Shown here: positions 8,301 through 13,390 of the stretch, in pieces
Layout: each line of letters starts with the position of its first letter
Position numbering within the stretch: position 1 is the first letter of the stretch
DNA from: Acidimicrobiales bacterium
GTDB taxonomy: Bacteria; Actinomycetota; Acidimicrobiia; Acidimicrobiales; CADCSY01
Length of the DNA stretch: 14,009 nucleotides
Assembly (NCBI GenBank): GCA_030447125.1
Contig: JAUJLZ010000030.1
Coordinates: forward strand, 1 to 14,009
Reading direction: 5' to 3'
Translations under genes and position numbers: made by a program
Notes under the pieces: model-generated
The model's input: the letters and a program-made list of their open reading frames with translations, nothing else
Told to the model about the DNA's origin: nothing
The model's database searches: none

Positions 8301-8878
8301 GTGATGCTGTCGGCCTTCTCGTAGAGCATCTCCAGGCGGGTGAGGGTGTGGTCGAGGAGGTCGCGAATGGGCGCCATGGTGTCGCTGACCCGGTGCTGGG
8401 CGACGTCGAAGACCATGGCCTCGGCCCGGTCGACGGCCTCGGCCACGTCGTCGGGCACCCGGTAGCCCATCTCGGCGATCTCGCCGGCCACGGCGATGAG
8501 GCGGCGCAGTAGGGCGTGCTCACCCACGATGCGGGCGTAGCGGGCGGCGCTGGACGTCGCCGGCGTGCGCACCTGGAGCGACACGAGCAGGCCCGGCCCC
8601 CCGATGTCGCCGAGCAGGCCGGCTCGGCGCAACTCCTCGCCCACGGTGACCGGATCGGCGGGCTCGCCCGCGCCGTAGAGGGAGGTGATGGCGTCGAAGA
8701 TGTGCCCGTGCACCGGCTTGTAGAAGTCCTCCGATGACACCCCGAGCTCGGAGGCGGCGACGATGGCGTCCTTGCTCAACAGCATGGCGCCGAGCAGGGA
8801 CTCCTCAGCCTCGAGGTTGTAGGGAGGAACCCGGCCGTCACCCCGACTGGGGCCGGGAGGAACCTCAGCGATGGCCAT
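5333..8878 (-). CDS. dnaB: Replicative DNA helicase DnaB precursor with two inteins
   Basis: This 1181-aa precursor of the hexameric replicative helicase has three exteins: 225 aa (8878-8204), 168 aa (6997-6494) and 61 aa (5518-5336), joining to 454 aa, the normal DnaB length. The N-extein holds the DnaB N-terminal domain (VPPYNLEAEESLLGAMLL), linker helix and the start of the RecA-like motor ending in the P-loop GARPATGK. The middle extein restores TAFALG, then FFSLEMS, a Walker B-like IVIVDYLQLM and SQLSRGLE. The C-extein has SLEQDADVVVFLYR and KHRSGPTG, with the probable arginine finger. ATG 8878 is chosen over ATG 8923 because AAGGAGG lies 8 bases before it and the extra 15 residues look unlike DnaB. 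The helicase can only work after both splicing events, because intein 1 breaks the ATP-binding loop. Confidence 0.96.
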   Translation of the reverse strand: MAIAEVPPGPSRGDGRVPPYNLEAEESLLGAMLLSKDAIVAASELGVSSEDFYKPVHGHIFDAITSLYGAGEPADPVTVGEELRRAGLLGDIGGPGLLVSLQVRTPATSSAARYARIVGEHALLRRLIAVAGEIAEMGYRVPDDVAEAVDRAEAMVFDVAQHRVSDTMAPIRDLLDHTLTRLEMLYEKADSITGVPTGYRGFDELLSGLQPSSLVIVGARPATGKCLTGDTLLVDPRTGARRTLADIHRRGRRGDQVEVTSLGAADHELHVRRPSTFVDDGVHPVFRVRTRLGREVRTTATHPFLTPTGWRPLAEVAVGTPIAVPRTLPVFGHQPLPDSEVVLLAYLLSDGSHTGASARFTTTSPAVMDDLVEHAQRVGIDAVAERSVLGGATCRLRPPPDRRGPWVEALGDHVSLGTSPHQRTVPDRVFRLPRPQLALFLNRLLGVDGSASWSPREGGGARISYCSRSPSLVADVAHLLLRFGINARRRRRVIHRQDWRGPAQELEVTSVSELRLLATEIGMFSKDAALANLLGHMEHIERQQRRASQAHKVLTYAAASGPGAPDGASPARSPTAQDPAAPLARSAPTSVLWDEIVSIDGEEPAQVYDLTVPGDHNFVAADIFVHNTAFALGMAAHAALEAHRPVLFFSLEMSHLEITQRLLASEARVDSTRMRNGRLAETDWTKISHAIGRLAEAPLYIDDNPRATVLEIRAKARRLKSRLGDLGIVIVDYLQLMTGRDRAENRQVEVSEISRGLKVLARELQTPVVALSQLSRGLELRADKRPMLADLRESGCLTADARVLRADTGAEVTMGELLLSGERDIPVWTLDRDLTLVPGTMSHVFPRGTKTVYQLRLGSGRRIDASANHPFLTVAGWLRLDELTVGTRIAVPLRMPAPVRRCGWDAQEVREAARQVAEAAEHQPADCPLVPRDVFSLPRGALVAFLAALLPHGKGIGRHRSGAPLQWVSASTRLVDDLQTLLLRLEIHSRVVRLGPRARPGGARLSIEGDESRRRFVELMAEGQGADDELEREARRSLDGNRTNTLAMAGGLPGARLTPSRQRLAQVAAALDDAALDRRARADVRWDPVVAIDVLGEQPVYDATVAETHNFVANGIVVENSLEQDADVVVFLYRDELYHPESPDRGTAEVLVAKHRSGPTGMDRLAFLDHYTRFANMAKDI
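5519..6493 (-). mobile_element. Intein 2 of DnaB (RESG/S site), endonuclease degenerate
   Basis: This 325-aa in-frame intein lies between DLRESG and SLEQDAD, the site used by the Synechocystis DnaB intein. Cys1 (TGT 6493-6491) begins block A (CLTADARVL). Block B is SANH (71-74), block F is VYDATVAETHNF (305-316), and the end is VVEN before Ser+1. The terminal Asn is present, but the penultimate residue is Glu instead of His. A normal endonuclease block C is absent: after IAVPLRMP (95-101) comes an Ala/Glu/Gln-rich stretch. The remnant of block E reads FLAALLPHGKG (150-160), without the catalytic Asp-Gly. Endonuclease-core-like sequence (STRLVDDLQTLLLRLEIHSR) remains. Splicing competence is assumed because dnaB is essential and the frame is open. 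Confidence 0.93.
6998..8203 (-). mobile_element. Intein 1 of DnaB (Walker A site) with LAGLIDADG endonuclease
   Basis: This 402-aa in-frame intein is inserted between Lys and Thr of the P-loop GARPATGK/T. Cys1 (TGC 8203-8201) starts block A (CLTGDTLLVD). Block B is TATH (74-77), block F is VYDLTVPGDHNF (382-393), and block G is IFVHN followed by Thr+1, so all class 1 splicing residues are present. The homing-endonuclease domain keeps both LAGLIDADG helices: LLAYLLSDG (118-126, Asp125) and LALFLNRLLGVDG (212-224, Asp223). A low-complexity Ala/Pro/Ser stretch at about 332-364 separates the endonuclease from the C-terminal splicing half. Mycobacterial DnaB is known to carry a P-loop intein, so this appears to be the same integration point. 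Confidence 0.95.
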
Positions 8879-8948
8879 GGGTGCAGCCTCCTTCGTCGGG
8901 CTTGTGGGGTGCCAGGGGCACAACGGTGTGAATTGGAGGGGGACGCCC

Positions 8949-8957
8949 TGTGGACAA
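8949..8957 (-). promoter_or_regulatory. DnaA box upstream of dnaB
   Basis: On the minus strand the 9-mer TTGTCCACA matches the actinobacterial DnaA box exactly. It lies 70 bases upstream of the dnaB ATG. Its TTGTCC half could also serve as a -35 with a poor -10 (AATTCA) 17 bases on. Only one clear box was seen, so this is more likely a regulatory or titration site than an origin. The rest of 8894-9107 holds no gene I can support; a short GTGCC/GGCAC hairpin is at 8909-8921. Confidence 0.5.
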
Positions 8958-9107
8958 GTGGGGGATGTCCGCTCTCGGTCCGCGCGAGGCCCCGAAGCGC
9001 TGCCAGCGGCTTGGCGGGTCCACGTGGGTCAGCTTGGCGCCCGGGAGGCGCGGGCCGGTGGACCGATGGTGGCGGGGTGCCCGACTCGCCGGCCGCCACC
9101 CCCGACG

Positions 9108-9554
9108 TCAGTCCCGGGCCACCTCGACGGTGACGGGGAACTCGACCTCGGCGTGGAGCTTGACCAGGACCCGGTGGGTACCCAGCTCGCGGATGGGCTC
9201 GTCGAGGTGCATCTTGCGGCGATCCAGCTCGAGTCCGGTTTGGGCCGCCACCGCCTCGGCCACATCGACGGTGGTCACCGAGCCGAAGAGCCGCCCTTCG
9301 TTCCCCGCTCGGGCGCTCACGTGGATGACGGCCGGGACCAGGCGACGAGCGATGTCCTCGGCCGCACTGCGCGCCGCCGCGTCCTTGGTGTCGCGCGCCC
9401 TGCGCATGGAGCCCGCCTGGCCCATCGTTGCCTCACTGGCCTTCATGGCCAAGCCCCGGGGTACCAGGAAGTTGCGGGCGTAGCCGTCGGCGACGACGAG
9501 GACGTCGCCCCGCTTGCCCACGTTGGCGACGTCGGCCCGAAGGATCACCTTCAT
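9108..9554 (-). CDS. rplI: 50S ribosomal protein L9
   Basis: The 148-aa protein has the standard L9 length and layout. The N-terminal rRNA-binding domain [35 protein letters not shown] is followed by a long connecting helix (about 42-75) and the C-terminal domain ([46 protein letters not shown]). L9 sits at the L1 stalk base and helps keep the reading frame. ATG 9554 overlaps the rpsR stop as ATGA, so the two are translationally coupled at the end of the rpsF operon. The gene is followed by 229 bases before the dnaB start. Confidence 0.97.
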   Translation of the reverse strand: [148 protein letters not shown]

Positions 9555-10012
9555 GCGTCGTCCTGGTCGCGCACTGGGGGACCGTCGGCGGCATCCTCGG
9601 AGGAGGCGCTCACGCCGGCGGGCACGCGTCCGGCTGCAGGAGGGGCGTTCCCCGGCCCGGGTCGAGGCGGTCGATCGTCACGGCTGGGACGGTCGTCGCG
9701 ACCCCGCCCGCCGCCACCCCGGCCCGTCCGGCTGCTCGTGACCTTGGTGACGAAGGGCAGCAGGGCGAGCTCTCGCGCCGTCTTGATGGCCATGGCCACG
9801 TCGCTCTGGTGCTGCACGCAGTTGCCGTTGACCCGTCGGGCTTTGATCTTGGCCCGGTCCGACATGTAGCGGCGCAGCAGGTTCACGTCTTTGTAGTCGA
9901 CCCAGGCGACCCGTTCCTGGCAGAACATGCACGGCTTCTTCTTGAACTTCTTGCCGTTGTCCTTGGGCTTTCGTTCGCCCCTCGCCGGCTGGGCTTTGGA
10001 TTTGCGTCCCAT
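9551..10012 (-). CDS. rpsR: 30S ribosomal protein S18 with long C-terminal extension
   Basis: The 153-aa protein begins MGRKSKAQPARGERK. Its S18 core runs to about residue 90: KKFKKKPCMFCQERVAWVDYKDVNLLRRYMSDRAKIKARRVNGNC, ending at ELALLPFVTK. S18 pairs with S6 on 16S rRNA in the 30S platform. A zinc-binding set is visible: C28-x2-C31 and C65-x2-H68. Usual S18 is about 75-90 aa; here about 60 more residues follow, first RTGRGGGGRGRDDRPSRDDRPPRP, then an Ala/Pro/Ser stretch with an acidic end. ATG 10012 overlaps the ssb stop (TGATG), and the stop overlaps the rplI start, showing tight coupling. A frameshift is unlikely because the tail ends exactly at the rplI start. Confidence 0.95.
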   Translation of the reverse strand: MGRKSKAQPARGERKPKDNGKKFKKKPCMFCQERVAWVDYKDVNLLRRYMSDRAKIKARRVNGNCVQHQSDVAMAIKTARELALLPFVTKVTSSRTGRGGGGRGRDDRPSRDDRPPRPGPGNAPPAAGRVPAGVSASSEDAADGPPVRDQDDA

Positions 10013-10461
10013 CAGAAGGGCTCCTCGTCGGGGTAGCTGGGACCGGGATCGGCCGTGGGGCGGGGGCCGGAGGGCCCGGCCGAGCCACCGTCGTTGCTGC
10101 GGCGCTCGTTCTTGACGACACTGGCGGTGGCCCAGCGCAGGCTGGGACCGACCTCGTCGGCGACGACCTCCACGGTCGAGCGCTTGTCCCCCTCCTGGGA
10201 CTCCCAGGAGCGCTGCTCGAGGCGCCCGGTGACCAGCACCCGGGCCCCCTTCTGCACGGATTCGCCGATGTTCTCGGCCATCTCCCGCCAGGCCACGATG
10301 TCGAAGAAGCTGGTGGCTTCCTCCCATGCCTGGGTCTGGCGGTTCTGCCACCGCCGGTTGACGGCGAGGCCGAACTTGGCCATGGCTTGGCCCGAGGCGG
10401 TGTAGCGAAGCTCAGGGTCTCGGGTGACGTTTCCGACCAGCGTGACGTTGTTTCCGGGCAT
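10012..10461 (-). CDS. ssb: Single-stranded DNA-binding protein
   Basis: This 149-aa SSB has an OB fold (about 1-107: NNVTLVGNVTRDPELRYTASG, KFGLAVNRRW, TSFFDIVAWREMAENIGESVQKGARVLVTGRLEQRSWE), then a Gly/Ser/Pro linker. It ends in the acidic tip DEEPF, which recruits replication and repair partners. It coats single-stranded DNA during replication, next to the helicase and RecR genes here. ATG 10461 is preceded by AAGGAAG 7 bases ahead. The gap to the rpsF stop is 17 bases and the stop overlaps the rpsR start, so it belongs to the rpsF operon. Confidence 0.97.
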   Translation of the reverse strand: MPGNNVTLVGNVTRDPELRYTASGQAMAKFGLAVNRRWQNRQTQAWEEATSFFDIVAWREMAENIGESVQKGARVLVTGRLEQRSWESQEGDKRSTVEVVADEVGPSLRWATASVVKNERRSNDGGSAGPSGPRPTADPGPSYPDEEPF

Positions 10462-10478
10462 GGCAGTTCTTCCTTGCT

Positions 10479-10835
10479 CTACGCGTGGGTTTCGGGTCCG
10501 GCCAGGGCAGGCTCGTCGGCTCGAGGCCGGGAGGCCTTGGCGACAGGCTGCTCGGGCAAGCGGACGATCTTGTGACGAACGACGCCGTCGGTCAGGCGCA
10601 GGGAGCGGTCGAGCTCGCTCACGGCGTCGGCCTCGACCCGCACCTCCATCAAGAGGTAGTAGCCCTCGGCCCGGTGGTCGATCTCATAGGCCAAGCGGCG
10701 CTTGCCCCACTTGTCGGCCCGGCTGAGCTGGCCGCCTGAGGCGGTGAGGAGCTCCCCCGTGCGGTTGATCACCGCCTGGACGGCGGCCTCCTCCAGCGTG
10801 GCGTCGAGGATCACCATGATTTCGTACGGACGCAT
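10479..10835 (-). CDS. rpsF: 30S ribosomal protein S6
   Basis: The 118-aa protein starts MRPYEIMVILDATLEEAAVQ and contains WGKRRLAYEIDHRAEGYYLLMEVRVEADAVSELDRSLRLTDGVVRHKIVRL, the whole S6 fold, plus a short disordered tail. S6 forms a heterodimer with S18 on 16S rRNA. ATG 10835 is preferred to an in-frame GTG at 10844: GGAGG stands 8 bases before the ATG, whereas it would abut the GTG. It is the first gene of rpsF-ssb-rpsR-rplI and has its own promoter and structured leader. Confidence 0.97.
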   Translation of the reverse strand: MRPYEIMVILDATLEEAAVQAVINRTGELLTASGGQLSRADKWGKRRLAYEIDHRAEGYYLLMEVRVEADAVSELDRSLRLTDGVVRHKIVRLPEQPVAKASRPRADEPALAGPETHA

Positions 10836-10855
10836 GTGCGTCACCTCCCTCTGGA

Positions 10856-10892
10856 CCCGGCGCCAGGCGCTCGGGGCCCCCGAGGCGGGGGC
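10856..10892 (-). promoter_or_regulatory. Structured rpsF 5' leader, candidate S6:S18 autoregulatory RNA
   Basis: The transcript from the predicted promoter would carry two adjacent hairpins before rpsF. One is the perfect 7-bp GCCCCCG/CGGGGGC (10876-10892) with a 3-base loop. The other is CCCG-A-GCG/CGC-CGGG (10856-10875) with a bulged A and a 5-base loop. A known motif binds the S6:S18 complex in rpsF leaders and mimics its 16S site, so position favours autoregulation. I could not verify its consensus, so the structure is seen but the function is inferred. Confidence 0.4.
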
Positions 10893-10912
10893 AGGGTGAG
10901 ACTGGAAGGCTC

Positions 10913-10941
10913 ATCGTAGGACTGGTGGGTGCTGACCACAA
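10913..10941 (-). promoter_or_regulatory. Probable promoter of rpsF-ssb-rpsR-rplI
   Basis: On the minus strand, TTGTGG (10941-10936) and TACGAT (10918-10913) are 17 bases apart, matching -35/-10 spacing and the TANNNT pattern. Transcription would start near 10906, giving a leader of about 70 bases. The -35 overlaps sequence just after the acyltransferase stop-side gap. Confidence 0.45.
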
Positions 10942-10950
10942 CCGCATCGT

Positions 10951-12333
10951 TCATGGCGCTGACCCTACCGAGGGGGTGAGACATCGAACACGGATCCCCC
11001 GGCGACGGGCGCTGCCGGTGACGATCGCCGTGAGCACGAGGAGGCCGACGCCGATGACCGGCGGCCCCAAGGCTGTGCTGGGGTCCACCATGCCTCCCAG
11101 GGTGAGCACCAGGGCGCCGGTCGTCGCCACCACGGCCGCGACCACGGCCACGGCCGCCGCCAGCCCGGTGGACAACCTGCCTGGCGGGGGTGACGCCGAC
11201 GGCGCCGGCGACCCAGGGCGAGCCGGGCGCTGCTCGTAGCGGGCGAACAGGACGACCAGGGCTGTCAACACCACGGCGATCAGCCCGAGCCACGGCGGTC
11301 GCCAGGCCCACCACGCCAGAGAGCCGATGGGAGCGCCAGGCATGGCCCCCGTGCCCAGCAGCAGCAGTGCGGTCAGGATCAATGCCGGGAAGTGCCACAA
11401 GAAGACGGTCATGGAGACACGGCTGGCTCGGGCCAGGGCACGGGCGACACCTGGTCGTCCCAGCCAGCGCACCACGACCGGGCGGACCAGCACGACCGCA
11501 CCCATCTGGGCCGTGGCCAGCGCCACCAACGCCAACGAGGCCGGATCGTTGTTGTTGCGGGCGGCGCCCGCCACCCCCACCATGCTCAGGGGGTAACCCG
11601 CCACGCCGGTCAGCAGGACCATCCCCGCCAGTCCCAGGCCGAGGAGCACGCCGCCCGTCTGGTGGTGCTCCTGGGAGGCGTCGCGGTGTCGAACGTTCCA
11701 CCAGCACAGGCCGAGCTGGTGGGCGAAGAGGAACACCAGGAGGAAGTTGGCCCACCCCACCACGGGAAGCCCGAGGCCCCAATGGGCCCAGTCGACCAAG
11801 CCCACGGCGGCCGCCAACGCCACCGGCGCCGCCAAGCCGACCCGGTGGTTGAGCGCCACCATGGCTGGAGCCAGGGCGACCACGGGCAGGTACACGGCGA
11901 GGAACCACAGGGGAAAGCCGACCAGACGCCCAGCCAGGCGCACGAGAGCGGGGTCGGCGCCTCCTGCGAGGGCGATCACCGAGCCCAGGGCCCAGACCAC
12001 GGCCAGCACCAGGGTGGGACGGACCAGGCGGTCGACGCGGCCGAGGAGCCAGCCTCCGTAGCCCAGGCCCCGGTGGCGCGCCCTCGCCCACGACCCGGCG
12101 TGGGCGAAGCCGCCGACCACGAAGAACAGGGGCACGACCTGGAACAGCCAGGTGGCGACTTGGATCCCGGGCTGGACGGCCAACAGGTTGGCCCCGCGAA
12201 GCTGACCCCCCCGGACCTCGATGGCGGCCACGGTCCAGTGCCCCACCACCACCAGTGCCAGCGCCACCGCCCGCACCAGGTCGACATAGGGGTCGCGCTC
12301 CTCGCCGCCCAGGTCGTTCCCTCGTTCGATCAG
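10951..12333 (-). CDS. Acyltransferase 3 family integral membrane protein
   Basis: This 460-aa protein has about ten or more hydrophobic segments and the acyltransferase-3 (OafA-like) N-terminal signature: [18 protein letters not shown], with Arg and the catalytic-type His about ten residues apart. Later come [26 protein letters not shown] and [12 protein letters not shown]. Such enzymes move acyl groups onto sugars, lipids or peptides at the cytoplasmic membrane; the substrate here is unknown. The C-terminus adds a Pro/Ser-rich loop and two more helices. The start is inferred to be CTG 12333: no ATG, GTG or TTG precedes the conserved segment, GGAGG stands 7 bases ahead, and CTGA overlaps the recR stop. 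The alternative is an upstream start overlapping recR, which lacks protein-like sequence. Confidence 0.82.
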   Translation of the reverse strand: MIERGNDLGGEERDPYVDLVRAVALALVVVGHWTVAAIEVRGGQLRGANLLAVQPGIQVATWLFQVVPLFFVVGGFAHAGSWARARHRGLGYGGWLLGRVDRLVRPTLVLAVVWALGSVIALAGGADPALVRLAGRLVGFPLWFLAVYLPVVALAPAMVALNHRVGLAAPVALAAAVGLVDWAHWGLGLPVVGWANFLLVFLFAHQLGLCWWNVRHRDASQEHHQTGGVLLGLGLAGMVLLTGVAGYPLSMVGVAGAARNNNDPASLALVALATAQMGAVVLVRPVVVRWLGRPGVARALARASRVSMTVFLWHFPALILTALLLLGTGAMPGAPIGSLAWWAWRPPWLGLIAVVLTALVVLFARYEQRPARPGSPAPSASPPPGRLSTGLAAAVAVVAAVVATTGALVLTLGGMVDPSTALGPPVIGVGLLVLTAIVTGSARRRGIRVRCLTPSVGSAP

Positions 12334-12929
12334 GCCCCCACCTCCCGGCGGCCCTCCAACGCCCGGCCCAAGGTGAGCTCGTCGGCGTACTCGAGATCGC
12401 CCCCCACTGGGAGGCCGCTGGCGATGCGGGTCACCCGCAGCCCGAGGGGGGACAACAGGCGGGCCAGGTACATGGCCGTGGCCTCCCCCTCGATGTTGGG
12501 GTTGGTGCAGAGGATGACCTCGCTGATCTGCTCGGGCTCCAGTCGGGCCAGCAGCTCGCGTACCTTGAGCTGGTCGGGGCCGATGCCCTCGATGGGGCTG
12601 ATGGCGCCCTGGAGGACGTGGTAGCGGCCCCGGAACTCGTGTGTCTTCTCCACGGCCACCACGTCCCTGGGTTCCTCGACTACGCACAACACCCGGTGCT
12701 CGCGCCGGGGATCGGTGCAGATCCCGCACTCCTGGCCCTCGGCCACGTTGAAGCACCGGGCGCACAGCGCCACCCGCTCCTTCATCTCGATGACGGCACG
12801 GGCCAGGCGCACGGCCTCCTCCTTGGGCAGCTTCAGGAGGTGGAAGGCGATGCGCTGGGCCGACTTGGGGCCTACGCCGGGCAAACGGCCCAACTCGTCG
12901 ATGAGGTCCTGGACCGGGCCGGCGTACAC
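12330..12929 (-). CDS. recR: Recombination mediator protein RecR
   Basis: This 199-aa protein has the standard RecR length. It has a helix-hairpin-helix ([20 protein letters not shown], 13-32), a four-Cys zinc finger (C56, C59, C68, C71) and a Toprim domain (about 79-175: [48 protein letters not shown]). RecR acts with RecF/RecO to load RecA on SSB-coated gaps. GTG 12929 (giving [20 protein letters not shown]) is chosen from family starts; a longer reading to 12992 would overlap ybaB by 53 bases. It starts 10 bases after the ybaB stop and its own stop overlaps the acyltransferase start. Confidence 0.95.
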   Translation of the reverse strand: MYAGPVQDLIDELGRLPGVGPKSAQRIAFHLLKLPKEEAVRLARAVIEMKERVALCARCFNVAEGQECGICTDPRREHRVLCVVEEPRDVVAVEKTHEFRGRYHVLQGAISPIEGIGPDQLKVRELLARLEPEQISEVILCTNPNIEGEATAMYLARLLSPLGLRVTRIASGLPVGGDLEYADELTLGRALEGRREVGA

Positions 12930-12939
12930 CAGGACGCGT

Positions 12940-13296
12940 TCAGCCGAGCAGGCCGCCGAGGCCGCCCCCGGCGCCCAGGCCACCCCCGCCACCGAGGCCG
13001 AGGCTGTCGGTCACGCCCTGCTGCAGCTCGTTGACCTTGGCCGTGGCGTCGTGCAGGGCGGCCAGGACGAGGTCCTGGAGCATGTCGACGTCGTCGGGGT
13101 CGACGGCTTCTGCGGCGATGGTGACCGAGCGGAACTCCATCGCCCCGCTCACTTCGATCCGTACCGCACCGCCCCCCGACTGGCCCTCGACCACCTGCTC
13201 GGCGGCCTCGGCCTGGGCGGCCAAGAGGGTTTGCTGCATCTGCTGGGCCTGGGCCATGAGCCCACCCAGGTCGGGCATGTCGGGAGGGAGGGCCAT
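12940..13296 (-). CDS. ybaB: YbaB/EbfC nucleoid-associated DNA-binding protein
   Basis: The 118-aa protein has the YbaB/EbfC core ([42 protein letters not shown] to [18 protein letters not shown]), a small dimeric DNA-binding protein commonly encoded between dnaX and recR, as here. It ends in a Gly/Leu-only tail ([19 protein letters not shown]). ATG 13296 has no Shine-Dalgarno. A TAACCT hexamer lies 7 bases before it, so a leaderless mRNA is likely. An internal ATG (MPDLGG) is a possible alternative. Confidence 0.94.
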   Translation of the reverse strand: MALPPDMPDLGGLMAQAQQMQQTLLAAQAEAAEQVVEGQSGGGAVRIEVSGAMEFRSVTIAAEAVDPDDVDMLQDLVLAALHDATAKVNELQQGVTDSLGLGGGGGLGAGGGLGGLLG

Positions 13297-13303
13297 GCCG
13301 GCG

Positions 13304-13327
13304 AGGTTACCGCTCCCGACTGGTCGG
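13304..13327 (-). promoter_or_regulatory. Candidate leaderless promoter of ybaB-recR-acyltransferase
   Basis: On the minus strand TAACCT (13309-13304) fits TANNNT and ends 7 bases before the ybaB ATG. A small palindrome CCGAC-TG-GTCGG (13316-13327) lies just upstream, where a regulator could bind. No good -35 is seen. Confidence 0.35.
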
Positions 13328-13390
13328 CCGGCCTGCGCCCTGCACCTCCGGGCACGTGACCCCAGGAACCTCGCACCGGCGTGGCCAGAC

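Noticed and set aside
7226..8512. 428-aa open frame on the plus strand opposite intein 1 and the DnaB N-extein
   Set aside because: The opposite strand encodes recognisable intein and helicase blocks; this frame has only low-complexity composition.
8879..8923. Longer DnaB start at 8923 adding 15 residues
   Set aside because: The AAGGAGG site 8 bases before ATG 8878 falls within this extension and marks the later start.
8894..9107. Possible oriC upstream of dnaB
   Set aside because: Only one clear DnaA box and no AT-rich unwinding region are visible, so an origin is not supported.
11392..12624. 410-aa open frame on the plus strand opposite the acyltransferase and recR
   Set aside because: Gln/His/Pro-rich shadow with no motif; the minus strand holds the real genes.
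12334..12765. N-terminal extension of the acyltransferase frame through recR
   Set aside because: The extra 144 residues are Arg/Gly/Pro-rich out-of-frame recR and unlike the acyltransferase family.
12930..12992. Longer RecR start at 12992
   Set aside because: It would overlap ybaB by 53 bases and add Ala-rich residues absent from RecR; GTG 12929 gives the family-typical N-terminus.
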